From Thiohalomonas sp041685045 (lineage in GTDB: Bacteria; Pseudomonadota; Gammaproteobacteria; Thiohalomonadales; Thiohalomonadaceae), in the NCBI GenBank assembly GCA_041685045.1, contig JAWLGP010000005.1, positions 1 through 64,000 of the forward strand: DNA of 64,000 nt. Reading direction: 5' to 3'. The notes beneath the pieces were generated by a model that was not told the origin of the DNA, made no database searches, and saw only the letters and a program-made list of their open reading frames with translations. Positions 27,035 through 36,229 of this stretch are shown piece by piece. The first letter of the stretch is position 1. Each line of letters opens with the position of its first letter. Position numbers and translations under genes: made by a program.

Positions 27035-27091
27035 ACTTGGTACGGTTCGCTCCTTTGTGGTGAGCGCCAGCGAACCGCTTCATCGCGCGAG
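27035..27091. repeat. Single copy of the GGTGCGGTTCG palindromic repeat family
   Basis: GGTACGGTTCGCTCC and GTGGTGAGC followed by CGAACCGCTTCATCGCG reproduce, in degenerate form, one unit of the array at 5125-5424. It ends next to the stop codon of the Sel1-repeat gene. Confidence 0.6.
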
Positions 27092-27724
27092 TTAATGGCT
27101 GGTCGGTTGCATGCGATCCATCATTCGCTGCTTGTAGGTTTCGATGGTGTCGGGATCGAAACGGGCGGTCAGCATCTTCAGCTCCTTCTGGGCCGGTTCG
27201 CTGCCGTTCATGATTGCCAGGGTCAGCCACTGGAAGGCTGCCTCATCGTTCTCCGGGGCGAGTTCGCCTTCGGCCAGCAGTTTGCCCAGCATGAACTGCG
27301 CCTTTGGATGGCCCTGTTCCGCTGCCGCTTGATACCAGCGGAGGATCGCTGAGTGGTCACGGGCGATACCGGGGCCGCCGCCGAGCAGCAGGTCGGCCAG
27401 CGAACACTGGGCGTCCGCGTCGCCGGCTTTGGCCGCCTCCAGGTACCAGCGGCGCGCCTTGGCCGGGCTCCCGACAACGCCCTCGCCATTGGCGTGGAAC
27501 CACCCCAGCAGGGTTTGGGCCGCCACCACCCCTTGTTCCGCAGCCTTCTCCAGCCAGCCGGCGGCGATGACCGGATCGGCTTTCACCCCGCGGCCGTTGG
27601 CGTAGAGGACACCGAGGGTGAACTGGGCTTCGGCATCACCTGCGTCGGCACGTTGTTCGATACCGCCGAGCTGTTCCTTCTTGAAGGTGGTCAGGATCTC
27701 CTGCAAATGTTCGCTGGTGCTCAT
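27092..27724 (-). CDS. Sel1-repeat (SLR/TPR-like) protein
   Basis: The 210-aa protein has four to five Sel1 repeats, for example AEAQFTLGVLYANGRGVKADPVIAAGWLEKAAEQG, AQTLLGWFHANGEGVVG and AQFMLGKLLAEGELAPENDEAAFQWLTLA. No signal peptide is present from the ATG at 27724, so it is probably cytoplasmic and mediates protein contacts. A longer upstream frame exists but its residues are not repeat-like. Partners cannot be named. Confidence 0.85.
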   Translation of the reverse strand: MSTSEHLQEILTTFKKEQLGGIEQRADAGDAEAQFTLGVLYANGRGVKADPVIAAGWLEKAAEQGVVAAQTLLGWFHANGEGVVGSPAKARRWYLEAAKAGDADAQCSLADLLLGGGPGIARDHSAILRWYQAAAEQGHPKAQFMLGKLLAEGELAPENDEAAFQWLTLAIMNGSEPAQKELKMLTARFDPDTIETYKQRMMDRMQPTSH

Positions 27725-27878
27725 GGTTACGTCATCCGGAAAACGGTTCGAGGGTCGATTATAACAGAGCGACTTTCTAGGAAATGCGGTCGGCCGGCCC
27801 ACTTTCAAGCTTAGCCATCGCGCGGCGCTTGCGCCCGGCGGACGTGCCGTGCTCTGGCTGAATCTCTGCACATCTTCC

Positions 27879-27906
27879 TTGTCGATATATATCGCCTTGA
27901 TATAGT
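27879..27906 (+). promoter_or_regulatory. Putative promoter and palindromic operator upstream of the RND operon
   Basis: TTGTCG (27879-27884) and TATAGT (27901-27906) are 16 bases apart. The perfect palindrome CGATATATATCG (27883-27894) lies between them, where a repressor would block polymerase. The ATG of the PadR-like remnant begins six bases after the -10 box, so a transcript could be leaderless. All of this is sequence reading plus inference. Confidence 0.45.
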
Positions 27907-27912
27907 GCCGCC

Positions 27913-28169
27913 ATGGATACTAAAACCCTCGCTCGGAACTCCTCGCCCTGATGTTTTTCAATCTGTTGACTCCGGAGCGGCTGACGGCGGTGTTGGACGA
28001 GCGCCTGGGTGCTGTCGATCGGACATCGGCCCATCTCGATGACTGTAAGGACGGGCAGGCCTGGTCGCCGGGCGTGGACGCGACACGGCAGTACATCGCA
28101 GAAAACCGGTGTTGGTTGGAGGCCGAAGCGGCCGGCTCACCAGCCCGTGATAAGGGAGAGACCCCATGA
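27913..28169 (+). pseudogene. Remnant of a PadR-family transcriptional regulator
   Basis: A 12-codon frame starts with MDTKTLA, the usual opening of PadR regulators, and stops at 27949-27951. It overlaps an in-phase ATG that opens a 72-codon frame (27951-28169) reading FFNLLTPERLTAVLDERLGAVD and ending DATRQYIAENRCWL, typical of the PadR C-terminal domain. The winged helix that should lie between is missing. A deletion plus frameshift explains this. The C-terminal frame overlaps the adaptor gene start by four bases, so it may still be translated and couple the operon. PadR assignment rests on remembered family patterns. Confidence 0.6.
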
Positions 28170-29227
28170 GGCGTTCGTACGTTATCGCCTTGACCGTCAC
28201 TCTGGTGTCGGTGCTGTGGCTGGCGAGTGGTGCGCTGACCGGAAAGCCGGTGAGCAGTGAGGCCAGCGCCAATACGCCGGAAGCCGCGGTCACCCGTGTG
28301 CAGGTTCGAACTTTCCGGGCCGAACCGGTGACCCGCGAGGTGGTGCTCCATGGCCAGACCGAGGCGCGGCGCCGTGTGCTGTTGAAGGCGGAGAGCGCAG
28401 GGCAAGTGGTCGAGCTGCCGGTGGCGCGCGGCAGCCGCGTGCGGGGCGGGGTAGTGATTGCACGCCTGGCGGCGGACGAGCGCGAGGAGCGGCTGGCGCA
28501 GGCGCTGGCGCTGGTGCGGCAGCGCGAGCTGGAATACGACGCGACCCGGAGCCTGAAAAGCCAAAACCTGAATGCCGAACGGCAGGTGGCCGAGGCCCTG
28601 GCGCTGCTGGAGGCGGCGCGCACCGAACTGAAAAGTGCCCACCTGCATCTGGCTCGGGCCGAGATCCGCGCGCCGTTCGATGGCGTGCTGTATGGCCGGG
28701 CGGTGGAAATTGGCGATTTCGTCGGCGTCGGCGACCCGGTTGCCACTGTGGTCGAGCTGAACCCGCTGCTGGCCACCGGTGATGTGGCGGAGCAGGAGGT
28801 AACGGAACTGCGGCTGGGCATGCCCGGCCGGGCGCGGCTGGTCGACGGCCGCGAACTGCACGGAACGCTGAGCTACATCGCTCCTGCGGCGGCGGTGACC
28901 ACCCGTACCTTCGCGGTGGAGATGGAGACGGCCAACCCCGGCGGCGCCATCCCGGCCGGTATGACGGCGGAGCTGCGGATCCCGCTGGAGGAGGTCGATG
29001 CCCATCGCCTCTCCGCCGCCTTGCTGTCGCTGGATGACACCGGCCGAATTGGCGTCAAGTGGGTGGATGGCGCCGGTGTCGTACAGTTCGAGCCGGTTCG
29101 CATCATCCGCTCGGAGGGGGAGGCCCTATGGGTGGACGGCCTGCCGTCCGAGGCGCGCCTTATCACTGCGGGGCAGGGGTTCGTGCGCGCCGGTGACCGG
29201 GTCGAGGTGCTGGAAGAGGGGCGCTGA
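28166..29227 (+). CDS. RND efflux periplasmic adaptor (HlyD/membrane fusion protein)
   Basis: The 353-aa product has an N-terminal signal/anchor (about 5-25), then a split lipoyl domain (EVVLHGQTEARRRVLLKAESAGQVVELPVARGSRVRGG ... LARAEIRAPFDGVLYGRAVEIGDFVGVGDPVATVVEL) separated by a helical hairpin of about 70 residues, and a beta-barrel domain. It would link the inner-membrane pump that follows to an outer-membrane channel, which is not encoded here. It overlaps the pump gene by one base. Confidence 0.92.
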   Translation: MRRSYVIALTVTLVSVLWLASGALTGKPVSSEASANTPEAAVTRVQVRTFRAEPVTREVVLHGQTEARRRVLLKAESAGQVVELPVARGSRVRGGVVIARLAADEREERLAQALALVRQRELEYDATRSLKSQNLNAERQVAEALALLEAARTELKSAHLHLARAEIRAPFDGVLYGRAVEIGDFVGVGDPVATVVELNPLLATGDVAEQEVTELRLGMPGRARLVDGRELHGTLSYIAPAAAVTTRTFAVEMETANPGGAIPAGMTAELRIPLEEVDAHRLSAALLSLDDTGRIGVKWVDGAGVVQFEPVRIIRSEGEALWVDGLPSEARLITAGQGFVRAGDRVEVLEEGR

Positions 29228-32200
29228 TGCATAGCCTGATCGAAGCGGCATTCAGTCGCTCGCGCACCGTGCTGGCGCTGCTGGTACTGATCCTGATCGC
29301 CGGCAGTGTGGCCTACGTCACCATCCCCAAGGAGGCCGAACCGGACGTCGCCATTCCGATCATCTATGTCTCCATGAACCACGAGGGGATCTCGCCGGAA
29401 GATGCCGAGCGCCTGCTGGTGCGCCCCATGGAGAAGGAGCTGCAGACCATCGAGGGCATCAAGGAGATGCGCTCCACCGCCACGGAGGGCCACGCTTCCG
29501 TGCTGCTGGAGTTCGACGCCGGCTTCGACGCCGATGTGGCGCTGCAGGATGTGCGCGAGAAGGTGGAACTGGCCGAGAACGAACTGCCGGCGGACACCGA
29601 CGAGCCGGTCGTCAACGAAGTCAACGTCGCGTTGTTCCCTGTGCTGGTGGTGAGCCTCGCCGGCGACGTGCCGGAGCGCACCCTGCTGACACTGGCTCGG
29701 CACCTCAAGGACCGTATCGAAGGTCTGCGTTCAGTGCTGGAGGCGGACATTGCCGGTGACCGCGAGGAAGTGGTGGAGGTCATTGTCGACCCGCTGCTGC
29801 TGGACGGTTACGGCATCAATTACCAGGAATTGATCGACTTCATCTGGCGCAACAACAAGCTGGTTGCCGCCGGCGCACTCGACAACGGACAGGGCCGCTT
29901 TGCAGTGAAGGTGCCGGGCCTGTTCGAGAACGCCCAGGATGTGTTGTCACTGCCGGTGAAGGTCGACGGCCAGCGCGTGGTCACCTTCGGTGACATCACC
30001 GAGGTGCGCCGTACCTTCAAGGATCCCACCAGCTTTGCCCGGGTCAACGGCCAGCCTGCCATCAGCCTGGAGATCTCCAAGCGGGTCGGCGAGAACATCA
30101 TCGAGACGATTGAACAGGTGCGCGCGATCGTCGAGGCGGAGCGGGCGCTGTGGCCCGAAGGGGTGAAGGTCCGCTATTCGCAGGACAAATCCGAGGAGGT
30201 GCGCACGATGCTCTCGGACCTGCAGAACAATGTGCTGGCGGCGGTCTTGCTGGTGATGATCGTGATCATTGCCGCCCTCGGCGTACGCACTGCCGGCCTG
30301 GTCGGCCTGGCCATCCCCGGTTCCTTCCTGACCGGCATTCTGATCATTGCGGCGCTGGGCCTTACCATCAATATCGTGGTGCTGTTCTCGCTGATCATGG
30401 CGGTGGGCATGCTTATCGACGGCGCCATCGTCGTTACCGAGTTGGCCGACCGCAAGATGGCGGAGGGGCAGACGCGCCGTACCGCTTATGCCTATGCCGC
30501 CCAGCGTATGGCCTGGCCAATCACGGCCTCGGTCGCCACCACCCTGGCCGCCTTCATGCCGCTGCTGTTTTGGCCGGGCGTGGTTGGCGAGTTCATGAAG
30601 TATCTGCCCATCACCCTGCTTGCGACCCTTGGCGCGTCGTTGCTGATGGCGCTGATCTTCGTCCCTACCCTCGGTGAACTGGTCGGCCAACCGAGTCCAC
30701 TGGATGCCAAGGGGGTGCGCACCCTGGCCGCCGCCGAGCAGGGTGATCTACACGAGATCAGCGGCCTGACCGGCGCGTACCTCAGCTTTCTGGAACGGGT
30801 GCTGGGGCATCCGGGCAAGGTGTTGCTGGCGGCCATTGCGCTGCTAGTCGGCGTTTACGCCGCCTACGGCATCTTCGGCAAGGGTGTGGAGTTCTTCCCG
30901 ACCGTGGAGCCGGAGCGGGCGGTGGTGCAGGTACGTGCCCGCGGCAATCTCTCCGTATTCGAAATGGACGCGCTGGTGCGCCAGGTGGAGCAGCGCGTGG
31001 TCGACATGCCGGAAATCGATACCCTTTACACCCGTAGCGGCATCGCCTTGGGTGGGCAGGACCTGGCTGAAGACACCATCGGCGTCATCCAGGTGGAGTT
31101 TGTCGACTGGCAGGCACGGCGCCCGGCCGAGCGCATCCTGGCCGAGGTTCGTGAGCGCACGCGCGATGTGGCCGGCGTGATCATCGAGGCTCGCAAGCAG
31201 GAGGGCGGACCGCCGGTGGGAAAACCGGTCCAGTTGCAGCTGAGCAGCGCCGACCCCGGACGGCTGGAGGCAGCGGTGGTCACGGTGCGACGGATGTTCG
31301 ATCAGCTCGGCGGCTTCATCGACGTGGAGGATGACCGCCCCTTACCCGGCATCGAGTGGCAGCTGGCCGTGGACCGTACCCAGGCGGCCCGCTTCGGGGC
31401 CGATGTCACGGTGGTGGGTAATGCGGTGCAGCTGGTGACCAACGGCATCAAGGTCAGCGACTATCGACCGGACGATGCCGATGACGAGGTCGACATCCTG
31501 GTGCGCATGCCGGCCGGTAAGCGCAATCTCGACCAGCTCGACCGCCTGCGGGTCAACACGCAGGCCGGGCTGGTGCCGGTCGGCAACTTTGTAACCCGTG
31601 CCGCGGCACCGAAAACCGGGACTATCCAGCGGGTCGACGGTCAGCGGGTGATGACCGTCAAGGCGGATGTGCCGGACGGCGTGCTTCCGGCGGCCCAGGT
31701 CGAGCGCATCCAGGCGTGGCTCACGGAAAACCGGGACCAACTCGATCCGGGTATCGGCCTCACTTTCAAGGGCGAAGACGAGGAGCAGCGCGAATCCCGG
31801 GCGTTCCTGGGTCGTGCCTTCCTGTTGGCGCTGTCTATCATGGCGATCATCCTGGTGACCCAATTCAACAGTTTTTACCAGGCATTTTTGATCCTGAGCG
31901 CGGTGATCTTTTCCACGGTGGGTGTTCTGCTCGGCCTGCTGACCACGGGGCAGCCGTTCGGCATCGTCATGAGCGGCATCGGCATCATCGCTTTGGCCGG
32001 TATCGTGGTGAACAACAACATCGTGCTGATCGATACCTACAATGTTCTGCGACGCGACCAGCAGATGCCGGTGCTGGAGGCAATTCTGCGCACCGCCGCC
32101 CAGCGCCTGCGGCCGGTGCTGCTGACGACCATTACCACCAGTCTCGGGCTGATGCCGATGGTGTTTGGCCTGAATATCGACCTGGTCCATCGTGATGTCA

Positions 32201-32352
32201 GCTTGGGCGCCCCTTCGGCACAGTGGTGGACGCAACTGGCGACCGGGGTGGCCGGCGGCCTGTTGTTCGCCACGTTGTTGACGCTGGTTCTGACGCCCTG
32301 CCTGCTGCTGCTGGGCGAACGGCTGGGGCAGTGGCGGCGAGCGGAAAAATGA
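29227..32352 (+). CDS. RND efflux permease (AcrB/HAE-like)
   Basis: The 1041-aa pump has twelve expected membrane helices and two large periplasmic loops (about 35-330 and 555-865). VTIPKEAEPDVAIPIIYV and MEKELQTIEGIKEMRS are typical of the porter domain start. In helix 4 the relay segment reads VGMLIDGAIVVTEL, so only the first of the two Asp residues of AcrB is kept; helix 10 reads GIVVNNNIVLID in place of the Lys segment. These variants occur in non-AcrB branches of the family. Substrates cannot be predicted. It is coupled to the adaptor and to the PadR remnant upstream. Confidence 0.93.
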   Translation: MHSLIEAAFSRSRTVLALLVLILIAGSVAYVTIPKEAEPDVAIPIIYVSMNHEGISPEDAERLLVRPMEKELQTIEGIKEMRSTATEGHASVLLEFDAGFDADVALQDVREKVELAENELPADTDEPVVNEVNVALFPVLVVSLAGDVPERTLLTLARHLKDRIEGLRSVLEADIAGDREEVVEVIVDPLLLDGYGINYQELIDFIWRNNKLVAAGALDNGQGRFAVKVPGLFENAQDVLSLPVKVDGQRVVTFGDITEVRRTFKDPTSFARVNGQPAISLEISKRVGENIIETIEQVRAIVEAERALWPEGVKVRYSQDKSEEVRTMLSDLQNNVLAAVLLVMIVIIAALGVRTAGLVGLAIPGSFLTGILIIAALGLTINIVVLFSLIMAVGMLIDGAIVVTELADRKMAEGQTRRTAYAYAAQRMAWPITASVATTLAAFMPLLFWPGVVGEFMKYLPITLLATLGASLLMALIFVPTLGELVGQPSPLDAKGVRTLAAAEQGDLHEISGLTGAYLSFLERVLGHPGKVLLAAIALLVGVYAAYGIFGKGVEFFPTVEPERAVVQVRARGNLSVFEMDALVRQVEQRVVDMPEIDTLYTRSGIALGGQDLAEDTIGVIQVEFVDWQARRPAERILAEVRERTRDVAGVIIEARKQEGGPPVGKPVQLQLSSADPGRLEAAVVTVRRMFDQLGGFIDVEDDRPLPGIEWQLAVDRTQAARFGADVTVVGNAVQLVTNGIKVSDYRPDDADDEVDILVRMPAGKRNLDQLDRLRVNTQAGLVPVGNFVTRAAAPKTGTIQRVDGQRVMTVKADVPDGVLPAAQVERIQAWLTENRDQLDPGIGLTFKGEDEEQRESRAFLGRAFLLALSIMAIILVTQFNSFYQAFLILSAVIFSTVGVLLGLLTTGQPFGIVMSGIGIIALAGIVVNNNIVLIDTYNVLRRDQQMPVLEAILRTAAQRLRPVLLTTITTSLGLMPMVFGLNIDLVHRDVSLGAPSAQWWTQLATGVAGGLLFATLLTLVLTPCLLLLGERLGQWRRAEK

Positions 32353-32485
32353 TAGGCCGAGGCGCGAAGCTGCGAGGGAGCGCCAGCACGTTGTCTCCGT
32401 ACCTGTGCGGAACGTGCTCGGCCAATCAGAGTCCTGGGTCTTGGCGCGCTCGGTTTCAGCCAAGTGAGAGGGGGGCTGTCACTCA

Positions 32486-33256
32486 ATGGAATTGAGCATC
32501 CTCTTTCTCGTCGGGGCGGTCGCCGGGCTCGTCGATGCCGTCGCCGGGGGCGGCGGCCTGATCACGCTACCCGCGCTGCTCGCCGCCGGGCTGGGGCCAC
32601 TGGAGGCACTGGCGACCAACAAGCTGCAGGGTACCTTCGGCACCCTTGCCGCCACATCGCACTTCGTCCGTCGTAAGCAGCTGTCGCTGCGGGAGTTGAT
32701 CCCGCTGGTGCTGCTCACCTTTTTCGGCGCCGCTGTCGGCACGCTGGTGGTGCAACGGGTCGATACCGGTTTCGTTGCGGCGGTCATTCCCGTCCTGCTG
32801 TTGGCCAACATCCTTTACTTCACGTTTTCGCCTCGGGTGGGCGATGTGGAGGCACAGCGTCGGATTGGTCGCGGCACTTTTGGCGTGTTGGCCGGCTTCG
32901 GTATCGGCTTTTACGACGGATTTTTCGGGCCGGGCACGGGATCCTTTTTCGCCCTGGCCTTCGTGGTCCTGCTGGGCTATTCACTGGTGCGCGCTACCGC
33001 GCACGCGAAACTGCTGAATCTGACCTCCAACGCCGCCTCGCTCCTGTTCTTTGTCGTGGGCGGCCACGTTCTCTGGTCCGTTGGGCTGGTGATGGCGGCG
33101 GGACAACTGCTGGGCGGGTGGATGGGGGCCTGTCTGGTTCTTCGCCGCGGCGCATCCCTGGTTCGCCCTGCGGTGGTACTGGTCGGCATCGCGCTGATGC
33201 TGCGGTTGCTGGCCGACCCGCGCCATCCGTTGATTGACTGGCTCCTTTCCAGCTGA
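32486..33256 (+). CDS. TauE/SafE-family membrane transporter (YfcA type)
   Basis: The 256-aa protein has about eight helices in two halves. GLVDAVAGGGGLITLPALL and, in the second half, GIGFYDGFFGPGTGSFFALAFV are the two family motifs. Members are proposed exporters of sulfite, sulfoacetate or other small anions at the inner membrane. It follows the RND gene by 133 bases and converges with the large cyclase-like gene. Confidence 0.9.
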   Translation: MELSILFLVGAVAGLVDAVAGGGGLITLPALLAAGLGPLEALATNKLQGTFGTLAATSHFVRRKQLSLRELIPLVLLTFFGAAVGTLVVQRVDTGFVAAVIPVLLLANILYFTFSPRVGDVEAQRRIGRGTFGVLAGFGIGFYDGFFGPGTGSFFALAFVVLLGYSLVRATAHAKLLNLTSNAASLLFFVVGGHVLWSVGLVMAAGQLLGGWMGACLVLRRGASLVRPAVVLVGIALMLRLLADPRHPLIDWLLSS

Positions 33257-33269
33257 GCGGCTGGAAGGG

Positions 33270-35975
33270 TCAGCGAGGGGCCTGTAGCTGGGCGCGCTTG
33301 GAGGAGGCGGAGAGGGCCGCCGATAGTTGCTGGAGAATTCGTGGGTCGTAGACCACTTCGTAGAAGTGTCGGCCCTTGGCGAACGGTGCGTCAAAGGGTG
33401 CGTCGTCGGGGTCATAGACCTGCACCGGCGCTTCACGGACGATCAGCGCGCGACTCTGTCCATCGCAATCCACGAATCGGGCCGCATGCAGTCGGCTGTT
33501 CGGATACTCCAGGATGGGGTTGTCGATGCGACGCAGCTTCAGTTCCTGCGTCAGTTTCTTGAAGGCCACCGGCTCCAGAATGATCCCGTTGAGGTTGTAG
33601 ACCAAATCCTTTTCCGCCTTCTGCCCCAGCTTCAGGGCATTGGGCGAGGGCTCGTAGACGGCGGCGTGAGTGGTCGAGAGCGCCGTGTCGCCGAACCACT
33701 CGCGAATCGCCCACGCGCAGGCCGAGAGACGGTCGGCGCGGTTGATCGCCGGCGATATGGTGATGCGGGTATCGCCGTCGAACAGGAAACGCGGCGGCGT
33801 GGCATTGAACGCGATTCCGATGCCCAGTTCCAGCCGCGGCAGTCCGTGGCCCGCCAGCAGCTTGTTCTGCCGCTCGACGATCTGCAGCATTTCGACGGCC
33901 ATGCCGCAGGCACGACTGACCGCGACATGCTCGCTGTGGGGCGTATCCCATTCGTTGAATATCAGGATGACCGCGTCGCCTTCGATGAACACCTTTTCCG
34001 CACCATAGCGCGCAATGATCTTGTTCACCGGCTCGAAGAAGTTGCGGCTGAAGTGGGTGGCGGGATTGAGGCTTTTGCGGGTCAGTTCTTCGGTTATCCG
34101 CGTCGAGCCCCGGAGGTCCGCCTTCAGGATGGCATGGCTGACGATCTCTGCATTCTGCTGGTCGACTTCTGAGGGCGCCAGGAATTCGTGAAGGCTGTGA
34201 TTCGACCGTGATGTCAGAATGTCCTTCTCTTCGCTGATCAGACTGATTTGACCGGCCGCCTGCTGTACGTTGTAGAACAGCTTCAGGTCGCGGCGGTACG
34301 CGGAAAAATCGCGCAGGAATCGGAGCAGAAGGTGCGAGACATCGCCCCGCGCCCGGCGCTTGATCCGGAGATAGGAGCCGACCAGCTGTTTGAACGGAGG
34401 AAGGTCGGGGCTGGTCTCCCGCCGTTTCTTGAGCGCCCGCAGCCCGCCGCTGTGGTTCAGGGTCTTGTGCAGTATGGTCGGGTTGGCCGAACAGGTCTCG
34501 GCCAGCTTGGCGGCTTCATAGGCAGCAACAATCGTGGGCAACAGCTCCTTCTGCTCGAGTGCGTTGCGCAGCAGGGCCAGCTGCAGGCGCTGGTGTCGAA
34601 TGTGACGGCGCAGGCCGCGTACGCGCGCCGATTGCCCGGCCTGACGCGCTTCCTGGATCTGGTCGAGGGTCCACTGTTCGTCCAGCAGGGCGGTGACATT
34701 CAAGGGTTCCATCAATACGGACGGTTGGTCGAGCGTCCGTTGGCTGTCGCCCCGCGCTTCGAGCTCGTCCTTTTCGGAAGCCACCGCGTCCGCGCCCTTG
34801 CCCTCGTGCTCTCCAAGGGCGGCCAGATTGGGTTCGAACACCGGGGCGAGCACGCTGTCGATGCGGGCAAAGCTATGCGGTTCACTGTCGAGGTGGGCCA
34901 GCAGCAGGTAATACCGCATCATCACTTCGTCGTCGATGGGCGAGGCCGCTTGCAGCAGCGGCACATTCAAAGCCTCGACCAGTAACAGCCGTGAACTGCC
35001 GAGCAGCGAGCGCCGGTGTTCGGCGAGCTTCTCCGCCTCGATCCGGGCCAGGGCGCCGAACAGGCAGTGGCAGACCTGGAAGTAGAGGTGCTGGTACTGC
35101 CGGGCGCTGGTTGTGGCCGCATCGGACGAGAGTGCGACGGAACCGGCGCGACTGAGCTGTGACAGGGCGCGGTCGACGGCCGTATGGATCTGCTGTTGAA
35201 CGAACTTGAAGATGGCGATGTACAACAGGTTCAGCTGCGTGGGCTGCTTGGCCTTGGTGGCCCGGACCAGTGCCGCCTGCACCATTGGTACGTAGGTCTC
35301 GACCAGTGCCCGGACCTGAGCCCGGGTGATGAGGCTCTTGTCCCGGCGGGGTTCCTTGCGGTATCTCGGGATGAGGTCCGCGATCGCCGCGTTTACCACG
35401 TGGGTGAACGCGGGGCTCAGCAGGACATCGATATGCACGTTGTCGATGCCGCGGGGAAATACCGACAGGTCGATGTTGAGATCACTGCCGCGCTTGAGCT
35501 TGAGCACCGAGACCCGGGGCGTGAACTGGCGCTGAAGAACGCCGTAGAGCAGCAGTATGAGCCCGGCGAAGATGGCGATATCGCCAAAACTGAATGTCAG
35601 GGACAGGAAGGGGGTGTCAACGGCGAATACGCGGAGGATCCGTCCCTGCAACAGCAAATCGAGCACTTGGGCGAAAATGCCGCCAGTCGCCAACTGGACA
35701 CCGACGCCGGTCAACGGGGCGGCATTGAGAAAACCCCGGCCCAGGCGAAACAGCAGCAGGAACACCACCAGCAGGCCGGCAAACAGCGGCCAGCTTTCGA
35801 TGCTCTGCTCGGTGCCTACATAGTGTTGGAACGTAGCGGGTACGCGCGATGTGGCGATCCGGAGCCCCACTTCGCCGGCGATTCGGCGCAGGCCCTCCCC
35901 CCAAGGCGCGATGGCCAGACCTTTGCCAATCAGGTCCAGCAAGATAACGAGAAGTGGAATCCAGGCAAACCGCAT
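33270..35975 (-). CDS. LspA-like membrane domain fused to a divergent class III nucleotidyl cyclase domain
   Basis: The protein of about 901 aa begins with four hydrophobic helices (about 3-22, 63-78, 90-118, 125-147). Their pattern resembles signal peptidase II: VILLDLIGKGLA at helix 1, GGIFAQVLDLLLQGRI before Asp106, and FSFGDIAIFAGLILLLYG with Asp132. Residues 150-610 are soluble, helical and unassigned. Residues 613-760 resemble a class III cyclase: KADLRGSTRITEEL (Asp621), KVFIEGDAVILIFN (Asp668) and GIGIAFN...ISPAINRADRLSA. The two Asp residues fit the metal ligands. Cyclase and LspA assignments are by motif; neither activity is shown. It is a single gene between convergent and divergent neighbours. 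Confidence 0.6.
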   Translation of the reverse strand: MRFAWIPLLVILLDLIGKGLAIAPWGEGLRRIAGEVGLRIATSRVPATFQHYVGTEQSIESWPLFAGLLVVFLLLFRLGRGFLNAAPLTGVGVQLATGGIFAQVLDLLLQGRILRVFAVDTPFLSLTFSFGDIAIFAGLILLLYGVLQRQFTPRVSVLKLKRGSDLNIDLSVFPRGIDNVHIDVLLSPAFTHVVNAAIADLIPRYRKEPRRDKSLITRAQVRALVETYVPMVQAALVRATKAKQPTQLNLLYIAIFKFVQQQIHTAVDRALSQLSRAGSVALSSDAATTSARQYQHLYFQVCHCLFGALARIEAEKLAEHRRSLLGSSRLLLVEALNVPLLQAASPIDDEVMMRYYLLLAHLDSEPHSFARIDSVLAPVFEPNLAALGEHEGKGADAVASEKDELEARGDSQRTLDQPSVLMEPLNVTALLDEQWTLDQIQEARQAGQSARVRGLRRHIRHQRLQLALLRNALEQKELLPTIVAAYEAAKLAETCSANPTILHKTLNHSGGLRALKKRRETSPDLPPFKQLVGSYLRIKRRARGDVSHLLLRFLRDFSAYRRDLKLFYNVQQAAGQISLISEEKDILTSRSNHSLHEFLAPSEVDQQNAEIVSHAILKADLRGSTRITEELTRKSLNPATHFSRNFFEPVNKIIARYGAEKVFIEGDAVILIFNEWDTPHSEHVAVSRACGMAVEMLQIVERQNKLLAGHGLPRLELGIGIAFNATPPRFLFDGDTRITISPAINRADRLSACAWAIREWFGDTALSTTHAAVYEPSPNALKLGQKAEKDLVYNLNGIILEPVAFKKLTQELKLRRIDNPILEYPNSRLHAARFVDCDGQSRALIVREAPVQVYDPDDAPFDAPFAKGRHFYEVVYDPRILQQLSAALSASSKRAQLQAPR

Positions 35976-36109
35976 CGATTCAATGCCTAACTCATAGCAG
36001 GGCGCTTACGTAAGCCTTTGCATTCTACCGGGGCCGCAGCCGGGAAGGAAATCGCCGGCACTCCGAACCTTTTGTGCTGCCCCCGATTTGGGCGCTGACC
36101 GGTCGTTAG

Positions 36110-36184
36110 GCACTAACGTGGTGCGCTGCACGGGCCCAGTGCAGCGCTAAGCAGTTGATTTTCTGTTAGGCACCGATATGGTGC
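36110..36184 (+). promoter_or_regulatory. Three putative NtrC-type sites upstream of the ammonium transporter
   Basis: GCAC-N7-GTGC dyads, the spacing of NtrC enhancer sites, occur at 36110-36124, 36128-36142 and 36170-36184. The middle one extends into a 9-bp perfect inverted repeat, GCGCTGCAC / GTGCAGCGC (36123-36147). Their place in front of an Amt gene fits nitrogen control. No binding data exist for this DNA. Confidence 0.55.
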
Positions 36185-36194
36185 GGATTTTGCT
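36179..36194 (+). promoter_or_regulatory. Putative sigma-54 promoter for the ammonium transporter
   Basis: TGGTGCGGATTTTGCT has GG and GC exactly 12 bases apart, as in the -24/-12 elements (consensus TGGCACG-N4-TTGCW), with two mismatches in the -24 block. The -12 GC is about 37 bases before the GTG start. It overlaps the third NtrC-like dyad. Confidence 0.5.
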
Positions 36195-36229
36195 GAGGTG
36201 TGCCCCAAAACGGGTAAGAGGGTATCACT

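Noticed and set aside
35976..36109. Search for glnK next to the ammonium transporter
   Set aside because: No PII-like frame is present on either strand here or downstream; the Amt gene stands alone.
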